NCBI GenBank assembly: GCA_002007465.1
Contig: LNAC01000032.1
Location: forward strand, 5,510,681 to 5,574,680
Reading direction: 5' to 3'
Source of the DNA: Ailurus styani
Lineage: Eukaryota; Chordata; Mammalia; Carnivora; Ailuridae
DNA: 64,000 bases
Positions 21,448-31,300 of this stretch are shown here, piece by piece (the stretch's first letter is position 1; every line of letters starts with the position of its first letter). The notes under the pieces were generated by a model. It did no database searches. It saw only the letters and a list, made by a program, of their open reading frames with translations, and was not told where the DNA came from. The position numbers and the translations under genes are program-made.

Positions 21448-21737
21448 AATTTAACAACAACCAAAAAAATGGGTTCTTATCCAATTGGGGACGTTGATGT
21501 TTTGACATTTATGTCTGAATCAAAAGTAGGGTGATAATAAAGACAACAGTTCCCACAAGTAATTAAAGGAAACATTCTTGCAACACGTGTTCTTTATCAT
21601 CCACCTCTGTACACTGCTTGATTTGTTCAATGAGCTTTAGTAGATAGGTAGAGGGGAACACATCATAACTCTGGGTAAAATGGAACAAAGTCTTTCCAAT
21701 CACAGATCACCGTGTGCCTGTATTGTACAGCAGTTTT

Positions 21738-21947
21738 TTTGTTTGTTTGTTTTTGTTTTTTAAGATTTTATTTAATTATTTGACAGAGAGAGACACAGTG
21801 AGAGGGAACACAAGCAGAGGGAGTGGGAGAGGGAGAAGCAGACTTCCGGCCGAGCAGGGAGCCCAATGCGGGGCTCGATCCCAGGACCCCGGGATCATGA
21901 CCTGAGCTGAAGGCAGACGCTTAACGACTGAGCCATCCAGGTGCCCC
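21738..21947 (-). mobile_element. CAN-SINE (SINEC), antisense, young
   Basis: Reverse-complement SINE: T-rich tail with (GTTT)n, 'aagattttatttaattatttgacagagagag', 'ggctcgatcccaggaccccgggatcatgacctgagc' and head 'actgagccatccaggtgcccc'. Perfect 14-bp target duplication tgtacagcagtttt at 21724-21737 and 21948-21961. Confidence 0.96.
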
Positions 21948-22170
21948 TGTACAGCAGTTTTAATGTGTCTTGAAATATTTAGGAGGAGGAAAAGACAACA
22001 CACTATTAAAAAAATAGTTTAGGAGGATTTAGGAAACTGCTGAGTTAGTTATCAGACAACCTTTAGTGTTTTGTGCCTTCAGGGCTCAATTCAACGACTT
22101 TCCAGGCCTTTTGTGATTTGTGTCTTCCAGATCTCTCCTGTCATCTTCTGCCACTCTCTCCCAATACATG

Positions 22171-22189
22171 CACGCGCGCGTGCGCGCGT

Positions 22190-22221
<32 letters not shown>
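22171..22221. repeat. (CG)n/(CA)n alternating purine-pyrimidine tract
   Basis: Alternating 'cacgcgcgcgtgcgcgcgtg' followed by about 15 CA units. It is continuous for roughly 50 bp and has unusual CpG content for a mammalian intergenic site. Such tracts favour the Z-DNA conformation. Open frames across it on both strands are artefacts. Confidence 0.93.
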
Positions 22222-22224
<3 letters not shown>

Positions 22225-22334
22225 TTCAGACACACAGACCCTAAATTACCCACAAACAAAAACTTGATATTCTCCAAGCATGTTATACACATGTTGTTCA
22301 CTCTGATTAGAATGCTTTTCTTCCCATTATCTGC

Positions 22335-22480
22335 CTAGAACATTTCTTCTGATCTTTCAAGATGCAGTTCAAATGCAACCCCCCTTGGCAATCTTCACAG
22401 GACCTTCCCTTAACCACCTTTCCTGCTCACTCAGGCAGAGCGGGTCCTTATTTGTTTTGTGTCCCCATGCTACTTTCACG
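22335..22480 (+). repeat. L2 3' fragment
   Basis: Resembles the L2 3' region: 'atctttcaagatgcagttcaaatgcaaccccccttggcaatcttcacaggaccttccc' and 'gcgggtccttatttgttttgtg'. Confidence 0.6.
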
Positions 22481-22489
22481 ACAACCACC

Positions 22490-22700
22490 ACAACAACTGC
22501 AAGTATCACTTATTAGGACCTAATGTGTGCCAGCCACTGTGGCAGGTATTTTCAGTGTCTTATTCTCTTTACAGTAACACCTGAAAGTAGGTATCATTCT
22601 CTCAACGATTAGCTTGAGACCCGGAAAAATTGAGGAAAATGTCCAAAGTCGTGTAACAGCTAAGAGAGCCCCATCTAAGCCACTCACTCCAAATCTGCGT
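22490..22700 (-). repeat. MIR (antisense)
   Basis: 'gcaagtatcacttattaggacctaatgtgtgccagccactgt', 'aggtatcattctctcaacgattagcttgagacccgg', 'aaagtcgtgtaacagctaagag': MIR in reverse, moderately diverged. Confidence 0.75.
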
Positions 22701-22807
22701 TTTTCACGTAATCAGCTTGCGTCTTCTGCAGGTCTTACTTCTTGCCCTTATAATTAAATTTGATAATTTTTTGTTTGTAAGGAGATGGTAAGTCATTATC
22801 TTTCAAG

Positions 22808-22990
22808 ACCAGGCTCTGGAACCAGAGTGTTTGCTTTTAAATCCTGTTTCTGACTCTTATTAGTTGAGTTACATTGACTGATTTATTTAACCCCTCTATG
22901 CCTCAGTTTCTTTATCTTTCAAGTGAGGATAAGACAGCTTCTGCCTCATAATTTGAGGATTAAATGAGTTAGGACTTACAATATATGTAG
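22808..22990 (+). repeat. MIR
   Basis: 'ggctctggaaccagagtgtttgcttttaaatcctg', 'aacccctctatgcctcagtttctttatctttcaagtgaggata', 'ttgaggattaaatgagttaggac': MIR in forward order. Confidence 0.8.
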
Positions 22991-23009
22991 TAGCACCTGC
23001 CCTGTTATA

Positions 23010-23170
23010 AACACCCCATACCTCATTACAGTACTCCCTATCTGTTAGGTATGATTATTGGCTTCTGTATCTCTCTTTCATAGAGATTATGAACTCCTCA
23101 GAGGTAAAATAATATCTCATTTATCTTTTCATATCCTCCACTTACTGCAATGTCTTGCAAATACCAGCGA
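23010..23170 (+). repeat. L2 3' end
   Basis: 'agagattatgaactcctcagaggtaaaataatatctcatttatcttttcatatcctccacttactgcaatgtcttgcaaatacc' matches the L2 terminal region, where 'ctccttgagggcaggga' and 'ccccagcgcctagcacagtgcctgg' normally stand. Confidence 0.6.
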
Positions 23171-24019
23171 CTTGCAGTGTAGAGTTACAAAAGTAGATTT
23201 ACGCCAACAGTGAGTAAGTGTGTTGGGGGAGGGGTCAGAGGAGCAGAGAGGAGAGAGTCATGTGTATGACATCAATATATGGTTGCTATGAGTCACTTTT
23301 TCCTGACAGGGGAAAAAAAAAAAAAAGAAAGAACCTGTCAGCTGTGGTAGACTCCAGCATTCCATAATTGCACTCTTCCAGCTGGGAAGCTACGATATAT
23401 GCTGCAGAACCAATTCCCCCTTGCAAAAGGTACTGAACAGATAGTGAAAAATTCTCAAGAGCTAAGAAGGCATGCTAAGGTGTCAGGAGCTGCTCACCAG
23501 CAGCTGCTACTGATCCCCTGCCCCCTTCACCCAGAGCTGCCAATTCTGCTTCTTCACGCTGTGCCTAGACCAGCAATCCAGAATTGGTTCCTGCTACATG
23601 CAACGGTAAAGAATCCCAGAGGAGGGATATTCTTCAGTGATTTAAGGTCGATGGACTTTATATGATGCTCTGCTCTTCTGCTTGTTGTCCTGACCCTTTC
23701 TCCTTTGATATATTCCCTGATTTCTGCCCACTTGTCCAGGATTTCAAACTGTCCTCCTCTTCAATCCCTCCAAAACACCTTATGTTCTTAGTGCCTTATG
23801 CCCTATTATCTGTCCCCTTGCCTCGTGGCTGACTCCTGATCACACTGACACAGGATATTTATCCTTGCCGTGTTTCATGCTTGATGGCACTTTCTAGTCC
23901 TAGTCCTGTGCCCAGCGCAGCAACGCTGATGGCCTCCCTAGCTGTAAGGAAGCGAATTTGCATCCATTCCCAAGTAATGGACATTTTACACAAAAAACAT
24001 TCTTATGAAAGAAGCTGTA
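23171..24019. other. Unassigned sequence
   Basis: Includes an A14-type run (23313-23326). An 88-codon frame (23399-23665) shows no domain. The 23340-23960 stretch may be an old LTR or L2 relic, but I cannot place it. Confidence 0.35.
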
Positions 24020-24230
24020 TAGAATACTAAATAGGCAACAGTTAAGGACCTGGGAATCAGAGTCAGACAGATGTAATCCAGAGTCCCAGGTCTGTTATGT
24101 CCTTCTGTACAAACTTGAGCAAATTACTTACATGCTACCTCACTTTCCTCATCTGTATAATGAGGCACATAATGACCCTTATCATCCAGAATTGTTAAAT
24201 CCAAATATCTAATTAATGTTTACAGTAAGT
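24020..24230 (+). repeat. MIR
   Basis: 'ggacctgggaatcagagtcagacagatgtaatccagagtcccaggtctg', 'acttgagcaaattacttacatgctacctcactttcctcatctgtataatgagg': MIR, forward. Confidence 0.78.
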
Positions 24231-25064
24231 TAAAATTAATATTGTTATTATTAGAAATAGATTCCCAAATTACTGGTTCAGAGAGGAACTATGGTTGAAT
24301 GTATGGCTCAAAAACTTAAAGATCATCATTATTATGGAAGTATTTTAGACCTAGAAATGATCTTAAATATCATCACCTTCTTTAAGAGATGAGGACGTTA
24401 TGAACCAGAGAGCAAAATTCATAGCTCTGTCACTAACTAATTAAAGGAAAAGCCCCCATCCTATATCCCTAATAAAGATTTTTTGACCTGGATTTCATCA
24501 CTGCAATTTTGAATATCTTCATTCAGTGTATTCACATTTCATCTATCCATCCATCCACCCACCCACAAATCCCTCCATTCTTTTAGGAAATATTTACTAC
24601 AGAGCCTCTGCTACAATGTCAATGACACGTGCCAATCTCCATTCTGAATCCTGGCAATTTGCAATCACAATCCCTACCTTCATGTGCTCTTATTCTTCCT
24701 CCTTCTACTGCTTCTTATATCACTCTATGCTTCTGTTTCTGCCGTTAGAAAATGCATTCATGGCATTTCTGCATATCAGAAGCAACCCTTTTAGAAAGAC
24801 ATAAGCAGCAGCAAATTTCAAAGAAAGTTCTCACTCATAGAACTGGATCTCATAGATAAACCATTTTCATCAAAACATCACTTAGAAGGCTTTAGGTAAA
24901 CATTTCTTCATGCAAGCATAGTGAACTGTCTTTTCATCTGTTCGTCCTATCTTGCCTTTGGTTTCCTTTCTCTCCCCTTATTACAGTTAGGTACATACCA
25001 GAACCTTAAACAAATGTAGAAACCTGGAAATTTTGTGTGTGTTTTAGTGGATTGCAATCCAAGC
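24231..25064. other. Unassigned sequence
   Basis: Holds a short (ATCC)n stretch at 24541-24564. A 92-codon frame (24526-24804) starts in that repeat and is not credible. Nothing else recognised. Confidence 0.4.
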
Positions 25065-25165
25065 AACAGCAGTGGCTGAGTTTTATACTATTTTTGGACC
25101 CTTAGCACTTGGTAGGTGCTCAGTAAATATATTGGTAATAACAATAAAGATTTGATGAATAGTTA
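25065..25165 (+). repeat. L2 or MIR 3' terminus
   Basis: 'gcacttggtaggtgctcagtaaatatattggtaata' matches the shared 3' end 'gcacatagtaggtgctcaataaatatttg' of L2 and MIR elements. Confidence 0.55.
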
Positions 25166-25739
25166 GAAGATCTTCTGCAAAATGGTTAATTAATGACTAT
25201 TGTTAGCAGCTGAAACTGTCAGCCTTTTGAGTTTAATTTTTGCCTTTGTCTAGGATAAGTGTGCTTTGGGATTAGTTAGCAGATAGGGTAAGTGACTGTC
25301 TGATTGGCAACAGATAGTAATCAATGCAATTAAAGAGGAGTTGTCCCTTTCAGCATTTATACCTCAAAGTGTCCCATTTATGACAATGCTATGTTCAATG
25401 ACAAAGATTTTTGACATCTTAAGAACCCTAGCTATTTGGAAGCTGAAAATATTCAAGGTAAAAAGGATGGGAATCTAGGTGGAAATTTTAGCTATGTGGA
25501 AGCCATTCACAAGGGAATTGTTGAAGTGTTGGAAAGACACAAGCTGTCTGAATCATTCCTGAGCAGTCTTGTTTGATATAGCGGTGGGTGACGAGAAGGT
25601 TTCCCCTTTTACAGGATAGAATTCATTTATGTATGCCTTTGTTTGGTAAACAAACAACTCACAGGTGTTCTTGGTCTGGCAGAGAAGAACCAATTTGTGA
25701 ATCAGATGCTCCTCTTAAACCCCTGTAGAATATTCATGC
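25166..25739. other. Unassigned sequence
   Basis: No recognised repeat or gene. Confidence 0.4.
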
Positions 25740-26640
25740 ACCTAGCTTTCTTCTCCTCTCATACTTCCCCAGCTTCCTCTCCTCAGTAAATTCACCCCAT
25801 TGTTCAAGCCAAGAATTTTGGCATTATCCTCAATTTTTTTCTTATACTCCACATCCACTACCTCCTCAGATCCTGTTGTCGCTACCTTCAAACTATATGC
25901 AGAATCAGACAACTCGTCACCACCACTACCACCTTAGCCCATTAATCTGTGTTAATTCCAGTTTCCTAACCAATTTCCCGGTTCTGTTCTTGCCTTCTTT
26001 AATCTTTTTCCTGTTCTGTTCTTGCCTTCTTTAATCTATTTTCAACAAAGGAGCCAGAGTGATTCTGTTAAGAGGCAGTTCATTCATTCCATTCATTAGC
26101 TACAAATCCATTATTGTTTCTCATCTCCCTCAGAATATATGTCTAATTACTTACAATAGCTAATAGGTCCCTACATGACCTGGCCCACATTACTGCCGTG
26201 ACCTTACCTTCTACCCCTTGCTCATTCTATTGCTATTCCTTCAATACTTAGCAGGCACACTACTGCTTTAGAAACTTTGCACCCACTATACCTTCTACCT
26301 GGCTTCCTCTTTCCTCAATATCTTTATGACTCACTGTCTAATCTCCTTTGAGTCTTTACTCAAAGATTATCTTTTCAGTGTGACTGTCTCTGGTATTTCC
26401 ATATGAACTTGTAATCTATGACATGTACTTTCTATCTCTCTTCCTATGCTTTTTTCTTCTTTGCATGTACCATATCTAATATACTATGTATTATGCATAT
26501 TATTTGTTGTCAGACCCCCAGAGAAAATGTAAAGAGCTATGAGGGTAGAATATCTGCTTTGTTCACTGCTAATGCCCAGCAATGTACTTAAAACATAGAA
26601 GATACTTTAAATATTTGTCCAAAAACTGGATGAATAACCT
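25740..26640 (+). mobile_element. L2 LINE, long 3' segment
   Basis: About 0.9 kb of L2 3' coding and UTR sequence. Landmarks: 'aatttcccggttctgttcttgcc', 'acaaaggagccagagtgattctgttaag', 'taataggtccctacatgacctggcccaca', 'gcacccactataccttctacctggc', 'tctttactcaaagattatcttttcagtgtgactgtc' and 'ttgttcactgctaatgcccagcaatgtact'. A ~26-bp direct repeat ('ggttctgttcttgccttctttaatct') occurs at 25980 and 26012. No open frame survives. Confidence 0.75.
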
Positions 26641-26734
26641 TATAGGCAGGGTCTGGTAGATTAATTACATTGATATCAAGTCCAGTTAATAACCTCCTGG
26701 TATCCCTTTTGTGGCAGGTTTGGGTTTCCAAAGA

Positions 26735-26870
26735 TGGTTGCAACAATATCTCCTCTATCATATGTTCTTCTATAATGTAATCTTACCACTCTTTCATCAA
26801 GATGTAGACTGGGCTTATATCTGTTTCAACTGGTAGGGCCAAGATAAAGCCAAGGATTGATGATAAAACC
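26735..26870 (+). repeat. MLT1 5' fragment
   Basis: 'caatatctcctctatcatatgttcttctataatgtaatcttaccactctttcatcaagatgtagac' resembles 27306-27376, the 5' part of the MLT1 LTR that follows. It appears to be a separate, truncated copy. Confidence 0.5.
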
Positions 26871-27299
26871 CATTATTAAGACCTCAGAAATATTAAAAGA
26901 CATACTTCATAGCAGAAATAAACATAAATAACAGAAATAAACAGAAATAAATCTTTCCAAGGACTTAAGAGCATGCCTACAAGAAGGTTTCTATTAAAAA
27001 TTAGGGTTCCTATGAATGTTAAGAGCACTGTTCCACAGTAACCTGACAGGGAGCCTCTTTAGTTAAAAGATTTTGAGAATTAGAGAGAACTGGAGAAACT
27101 ATTTTAGGAGCTGTAGTCAAGGGATTACTCTTAAGGAGCCTCATCCACAACGGGACCTGATTTAGATAAGGAGACACTGGATTTCAAGCTAATGCCATAA
27201 TGCCGGTTTTGGGGGAAGGGGTGAAGGTATTTTGCTTATTAGGGGAATGTGAATTGATGTAGCTAAAATGCAGATTATAGCAGAGTGTTTTTTCCTAAG
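26871..27299. other. Unassigned sequence
   Basis: Between two related LTR pieces. A short 'aataaacataaataacagaaataaac' repeat lies near 26920-26955. This could be MaLR internal sequence, not shown. Confidence 0.35.
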
Positions 27300-27860
27300 G
27301 TGACTACAGTAATATCTCTTATCCTACATAATCATCTACAATGTGGTCTTGACACACTCTCTTATCAAGAGATGGGTGCTAATTCCTCTCCCCTTGAGTC
27401 AGGGAAGGTTTGTGATTGCCCTGACTGATAAAGTATGGTGGGATATTTTTTTGCTTGATTTCCAGGGCTGTGTCCTAAAATGCAATGCAGCTTCTGCCTT
27501 CTAGCTCTGGGTCTGGAGCCCCAAACTACTATGTAAAGAGATTGACTACCTTTTGGCTGCCATACTATGAGGAAGCCAAACCATATGGAGAGGTCACACA
27601 CAGTCTCCCCACTTAGCACTCTTAGTCTTCAAGTCACCTCAGCTCAGGTCCCAGACATGTGAGTGATGAACCTTCAGGTGACTCCAGCCCCTAGCTACCA
27701 AGTCCTTCTAGGTTTCAAGTCTTTCCAGACATAATGGAGTAGAGATGAACCACCTACATTCTGTCTAAATTCTGATGCACAGAATCTGTGAGAAACATCA
27801 AATGGTTGTTTTAAGCAACTATGTTTTGGGGGATGTTGTTATGCTATAATACTTGGAACA
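27300..27860 (+). repeat. MLT1 LTR, near complete
   Basis: Order of landmarks fits MLT1: 'agagatgggtgctaattcctctccccttgagtc', 'gatttccagggctgtgtcctaaaatgcaatgcagcttctgcc', 'ggctgccatactatgaggaagcc', 'cccagacatgtgagtgatgaaccttcaggtgactccagccc', 'tgatgcacagaatctgtgag', 'aaatggttgttttaagcaactatgttttggggga'. Solitary LTR without retroviral genes. The 84-codon antisense frame inside is incidental. Confidence 0.85.
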
Positions 27861-27889
27861 AATCTCTTTGGATTGTGAATTTGCAATGC

Positions 27890-28249
27890 CTCCATCAATA
27901 AGTGGGGTCAATTTTCCATCCCTTGAATCTGGTCTCAGAATGAGGTAGAAATGAAGGTGTATCTCTTCTAAGCCTAGACTTCAAGAGACCTGTGTACACT
28001 TCTTCTCTTGGAACCCTGACTACACCCCAAGTTTGGGCTAGCCTGATAGAAGATCAATGACCTAGACTAGCTTACAGACAATCGATCATGTGAGAGAGCC
28101 CAGCCTTGACCACCAGGGCTATGTCCTTGACCTGCAGCTGACCACAGACACACAAGGGAGCCCAATTAAGACCAGAAAAACCAGCTTGCTGACTTAAAGA
28201 CTCATGAAAAATAATAAATGTTTGTTGTTTTAAGCCACTGAGGGTTTTT

Positions 28250-28301
<52 letters not shown>

Positions 28302-28361
28302 GAGTGGGGAAGAAGTGAAAGAGTAAGGAAGGTCACTACACAGCAATAGCTAAATGATACA
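27890..28361 (+). repeat. MLT1 LTR with T-tract
   Basis: A second, different MLT1 copy: 'caataagtggggtcaattttccatcccttgaatctgg', 'ccttgacctgcagctgaccacagacacacaaggg', 'tgacttaaagactcatgaaaaataataaatgtttgttgttttaagccactgagg', and the terminal 'acacagcaatagctaaatgataca'. A 56-nt T-tract and about 30 bp of purine-rich DNA interrupt it near its 3' end. Confidence 0.78.
28245..28300. repeat. Poly-T tract, 56 nt
   Basis: T at every position except C at 28262. It lies where MLT1 normally has a short 'gttttgggg'. It could be an expanded short T-run or the tail of an antisense retroinsertion whose body is missing. Tracts of this length are unstable and hard to assemble. Confidence 0.9.
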
Positions 28362-31300
28362 AGAGGAGAAAGACTTTCAGATACTGAACTCATGCATATT
28401 TTTGAGTGGTGAAAACTATGGCTAGAACATTGAAAATAAGGATCACTGTTTATCCGTGGTCAACAAATTATTCCGTCTTCTCATACCTATGCTTCTAAGC
28501 TCATGGTACAGGCCAAAAGAACACACAGGAGGAGCTATTTCTTCTATATCATCCATGAATGGTATACAATAACTCTTCTTCTTGCTCTCCTATTCCACTC
28601 CTTGCATCAAATCCAATGAATCTTGGGGAACTTTATAGCAACGCACTTCCTCTGTAGGATCAGACTTAGCACATATAATGACATAAAGTGCTATACAAAT
28701 AAACAGTGTTACCATGCTCCTGAGCCTAGAACTAGAAAGAAGGAATAACTTTTAAAGTGCAGCTGAAGAATTCAATTTTTTTCAAAGCCAAATTGGAATA
28801 TGGAAAAAGATTTTTAAAAATTCTAAATTTAGGTGCAATGGTTTTCATGTGTTTGGAATCTGGCAAACCAGCTTCTTCTCTGTCCTATTTTAAAAGGTTG
28901 CATACAAGAGGAAAAGGAAGTTTTGTTTAGTTGTAGAGGAACATTTTATGGTGCTCCCCAAAGTAATAATGCATGTATGTTCATATCATCCAAATGTCAG
29001 GAAGAAGAATTAAATGTATTATTTTAAGAGCATCTATTTTTACATTAAGATACATTGATAGTTTTCCTTGAAAAACTAAACATGCAATTTTTTATATAGA
29101 AATAATTTATATTTTTCTAATACAGGAAGGTGTCTTTTATAGAACACAAATTTTCTATCCTTGGAGTTAGAATGATGCAATGGGGGAAATTAAGTTTGTG
29201 ACATAATGAAAGTAAGAATAATGCAAATAATGAACTAAGAATGTGGAGTGGGTATTTCAGATTTCTTCAAAATGATGATATTTTAATGATGACTTTATAA
29301 GAATAAAAGCAACCTGCAATCAAGAACTTGCCTTTGTTGCTGGTACACATACTAGAGCTAGTTAAGCCCATAGTCAACTAATTCCCAAGCCATCACTGGA
29401 CATAGAACATGAAGTTAGTACATGGGTGACTGTGTGTTTTCTCATTCTTTTTTTCTGAGTCAATGCATTCTGGAGGAGAGGGTTAGGTTTCATGTAGAAG
29501 AAGATTATTAGTTTTATTGTATTAGATTTGTTGAACTGCAGTTCCCTCTAGAATGTTCAGGAGGAGATATTTGGCCTGGAACTCAGAGTAGATAATTGCT
29601 ACAGATATTTGTTTCAATCATGAAAGTATATGAACTTGCCCTAAGAGCAGCAGAATATGAGAAGACAAAGGGTGACTGACTATAAGGCACCGCAGTGTTG
29701 GAAGGTGATTAGAAAAAGACCCAAAGGAGGTGACTAGAATATACTAAGGGTCAATTTGTTCATGGAGGTAAATGCCAAGGAGGCTGATAAAGTGAGATAT
29801 GAGACAAGTCCATTATATCTGACGACTAGGACACCATTATAAAGACATTAGCAAGGATCATTCTGCTGGGATCATAGAGGTGTTAATCAGAGATCTGAGA
29901 TGTGAATATTGTTGAGGAAACATTGTCATGGGTATAAAAAAAAATGTTTGTATAGAAAGGGGAAAAAAGAAAAAGAAATATAGGGAAATCAAGATAAGTA
30001 GTGAGAGAAAAACGAGGGACCAGTTGAAGAATTGAAAAATTGATAAGCCAGTTATTGAAACCCTTGCCCATTTTGTTCTTACTGCAGATACACCATTTGT
30101 CACTTATGGCCTCTTCCAAATCACTGATAAAAATGTCCATCAGACCAGAGACAATAAAAGGATTCCTGAAGCATGCTACCAAAATCCTCTGCCAAAAAGG
30201 TTCTCCACCATCAGTTAAAACATATTCATGTATCAGGTTTCAGCATGTTTTTTTCCCCCTCCGTGACATTTTCTAGGTTCAACTGGGTGACCTATAGTAT
30301 ACTTATATTCATGTCTACTTTGCCTTTCATTTAAATTCCCCCACAGCATCTCATGGGCTTCTCTACAGTTATAGAGCCCCTTGGTATTCTATGCTTCTTT
30401 GCTCTTCCCACCCCCATCTTTATCTTTTAAGCTAAGAATCATTCTACTTCCACTTTCCACATATGGCCTTGTCTCACAAAAGTTCAGTTCTGTTTTTTAC
30501 TTCCTTAGTTTAAAATCTCAAGTTAACTAAGTTTATACACCAGACATACGTGAGACTGCAAGTTTTGTTTCTCACACCATCCCCAGTATATGTTCTGGTG
30601 AATGATAAGTCACTTTCACTATCGATAATCCTTATCCTATGTTTTATCCAACAAAGGCCATAGCACACACAGAGATTATATTTGGAAATGTTCCTCTCTC
30701 TTCTTCAATTCTTAGATTAGAATTTCCCACGTCTCCCTCTTTCAGTTTTTAAACATATTTCCTGATTTCTCAGAGCTGTATCACTAATAGATTAATTCTG
30801 ATTTTTTGCTTAATTATGAAAATTGGCTTATTTCTGGCAAGCAATTGGACGTAAAACAGAAGGGACAGCAGGCAGGACCCTAGGAGCAGGTGTACAGAGC
30901 CAGGGGCGGGGGGGAATCAGAGTTTAACATTTCTCCACAGCCACCTGACCGAGTTGGTACTCCCTAGACCCCAGCACATTGTGAAAAACATTTCTCTGGA
31001 ATTGGTTTATCAAGAATAAGTCATCAAAAACTAAGCCTTGCCTAATCGGTTCTGAGCCCCTCTGTAATAGGACCCGTATCCTCATGATTTCTATATAATT
31101 TAAAATTACTCTGCTTACCTCATTCTCAAAGCTGGCTTCTCCATAGATTTCTATGGCAATATTCTAATTTGACTAGAGGATTACCATGAGATTCTGTGAC
31201 ATTCTGGCTTATTCACTTCTTTGGCTTTTAATCAGTAAAGTTCTAGGAGATTTTATTCTTTTTCTTTTATCCTATACAATTAGAATGGAAATTTTTTCCC

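Noticed and set aside
22073..22338. Three overlapping frames of 64-72 codons on both strands
   Set aside because: His/Thr and Cys/Val runs come from the (CA)n tract.
28202..28393. Antisense frame with a Lys run
   Set aside because: Poly-Lys is the translation of the T-tract.
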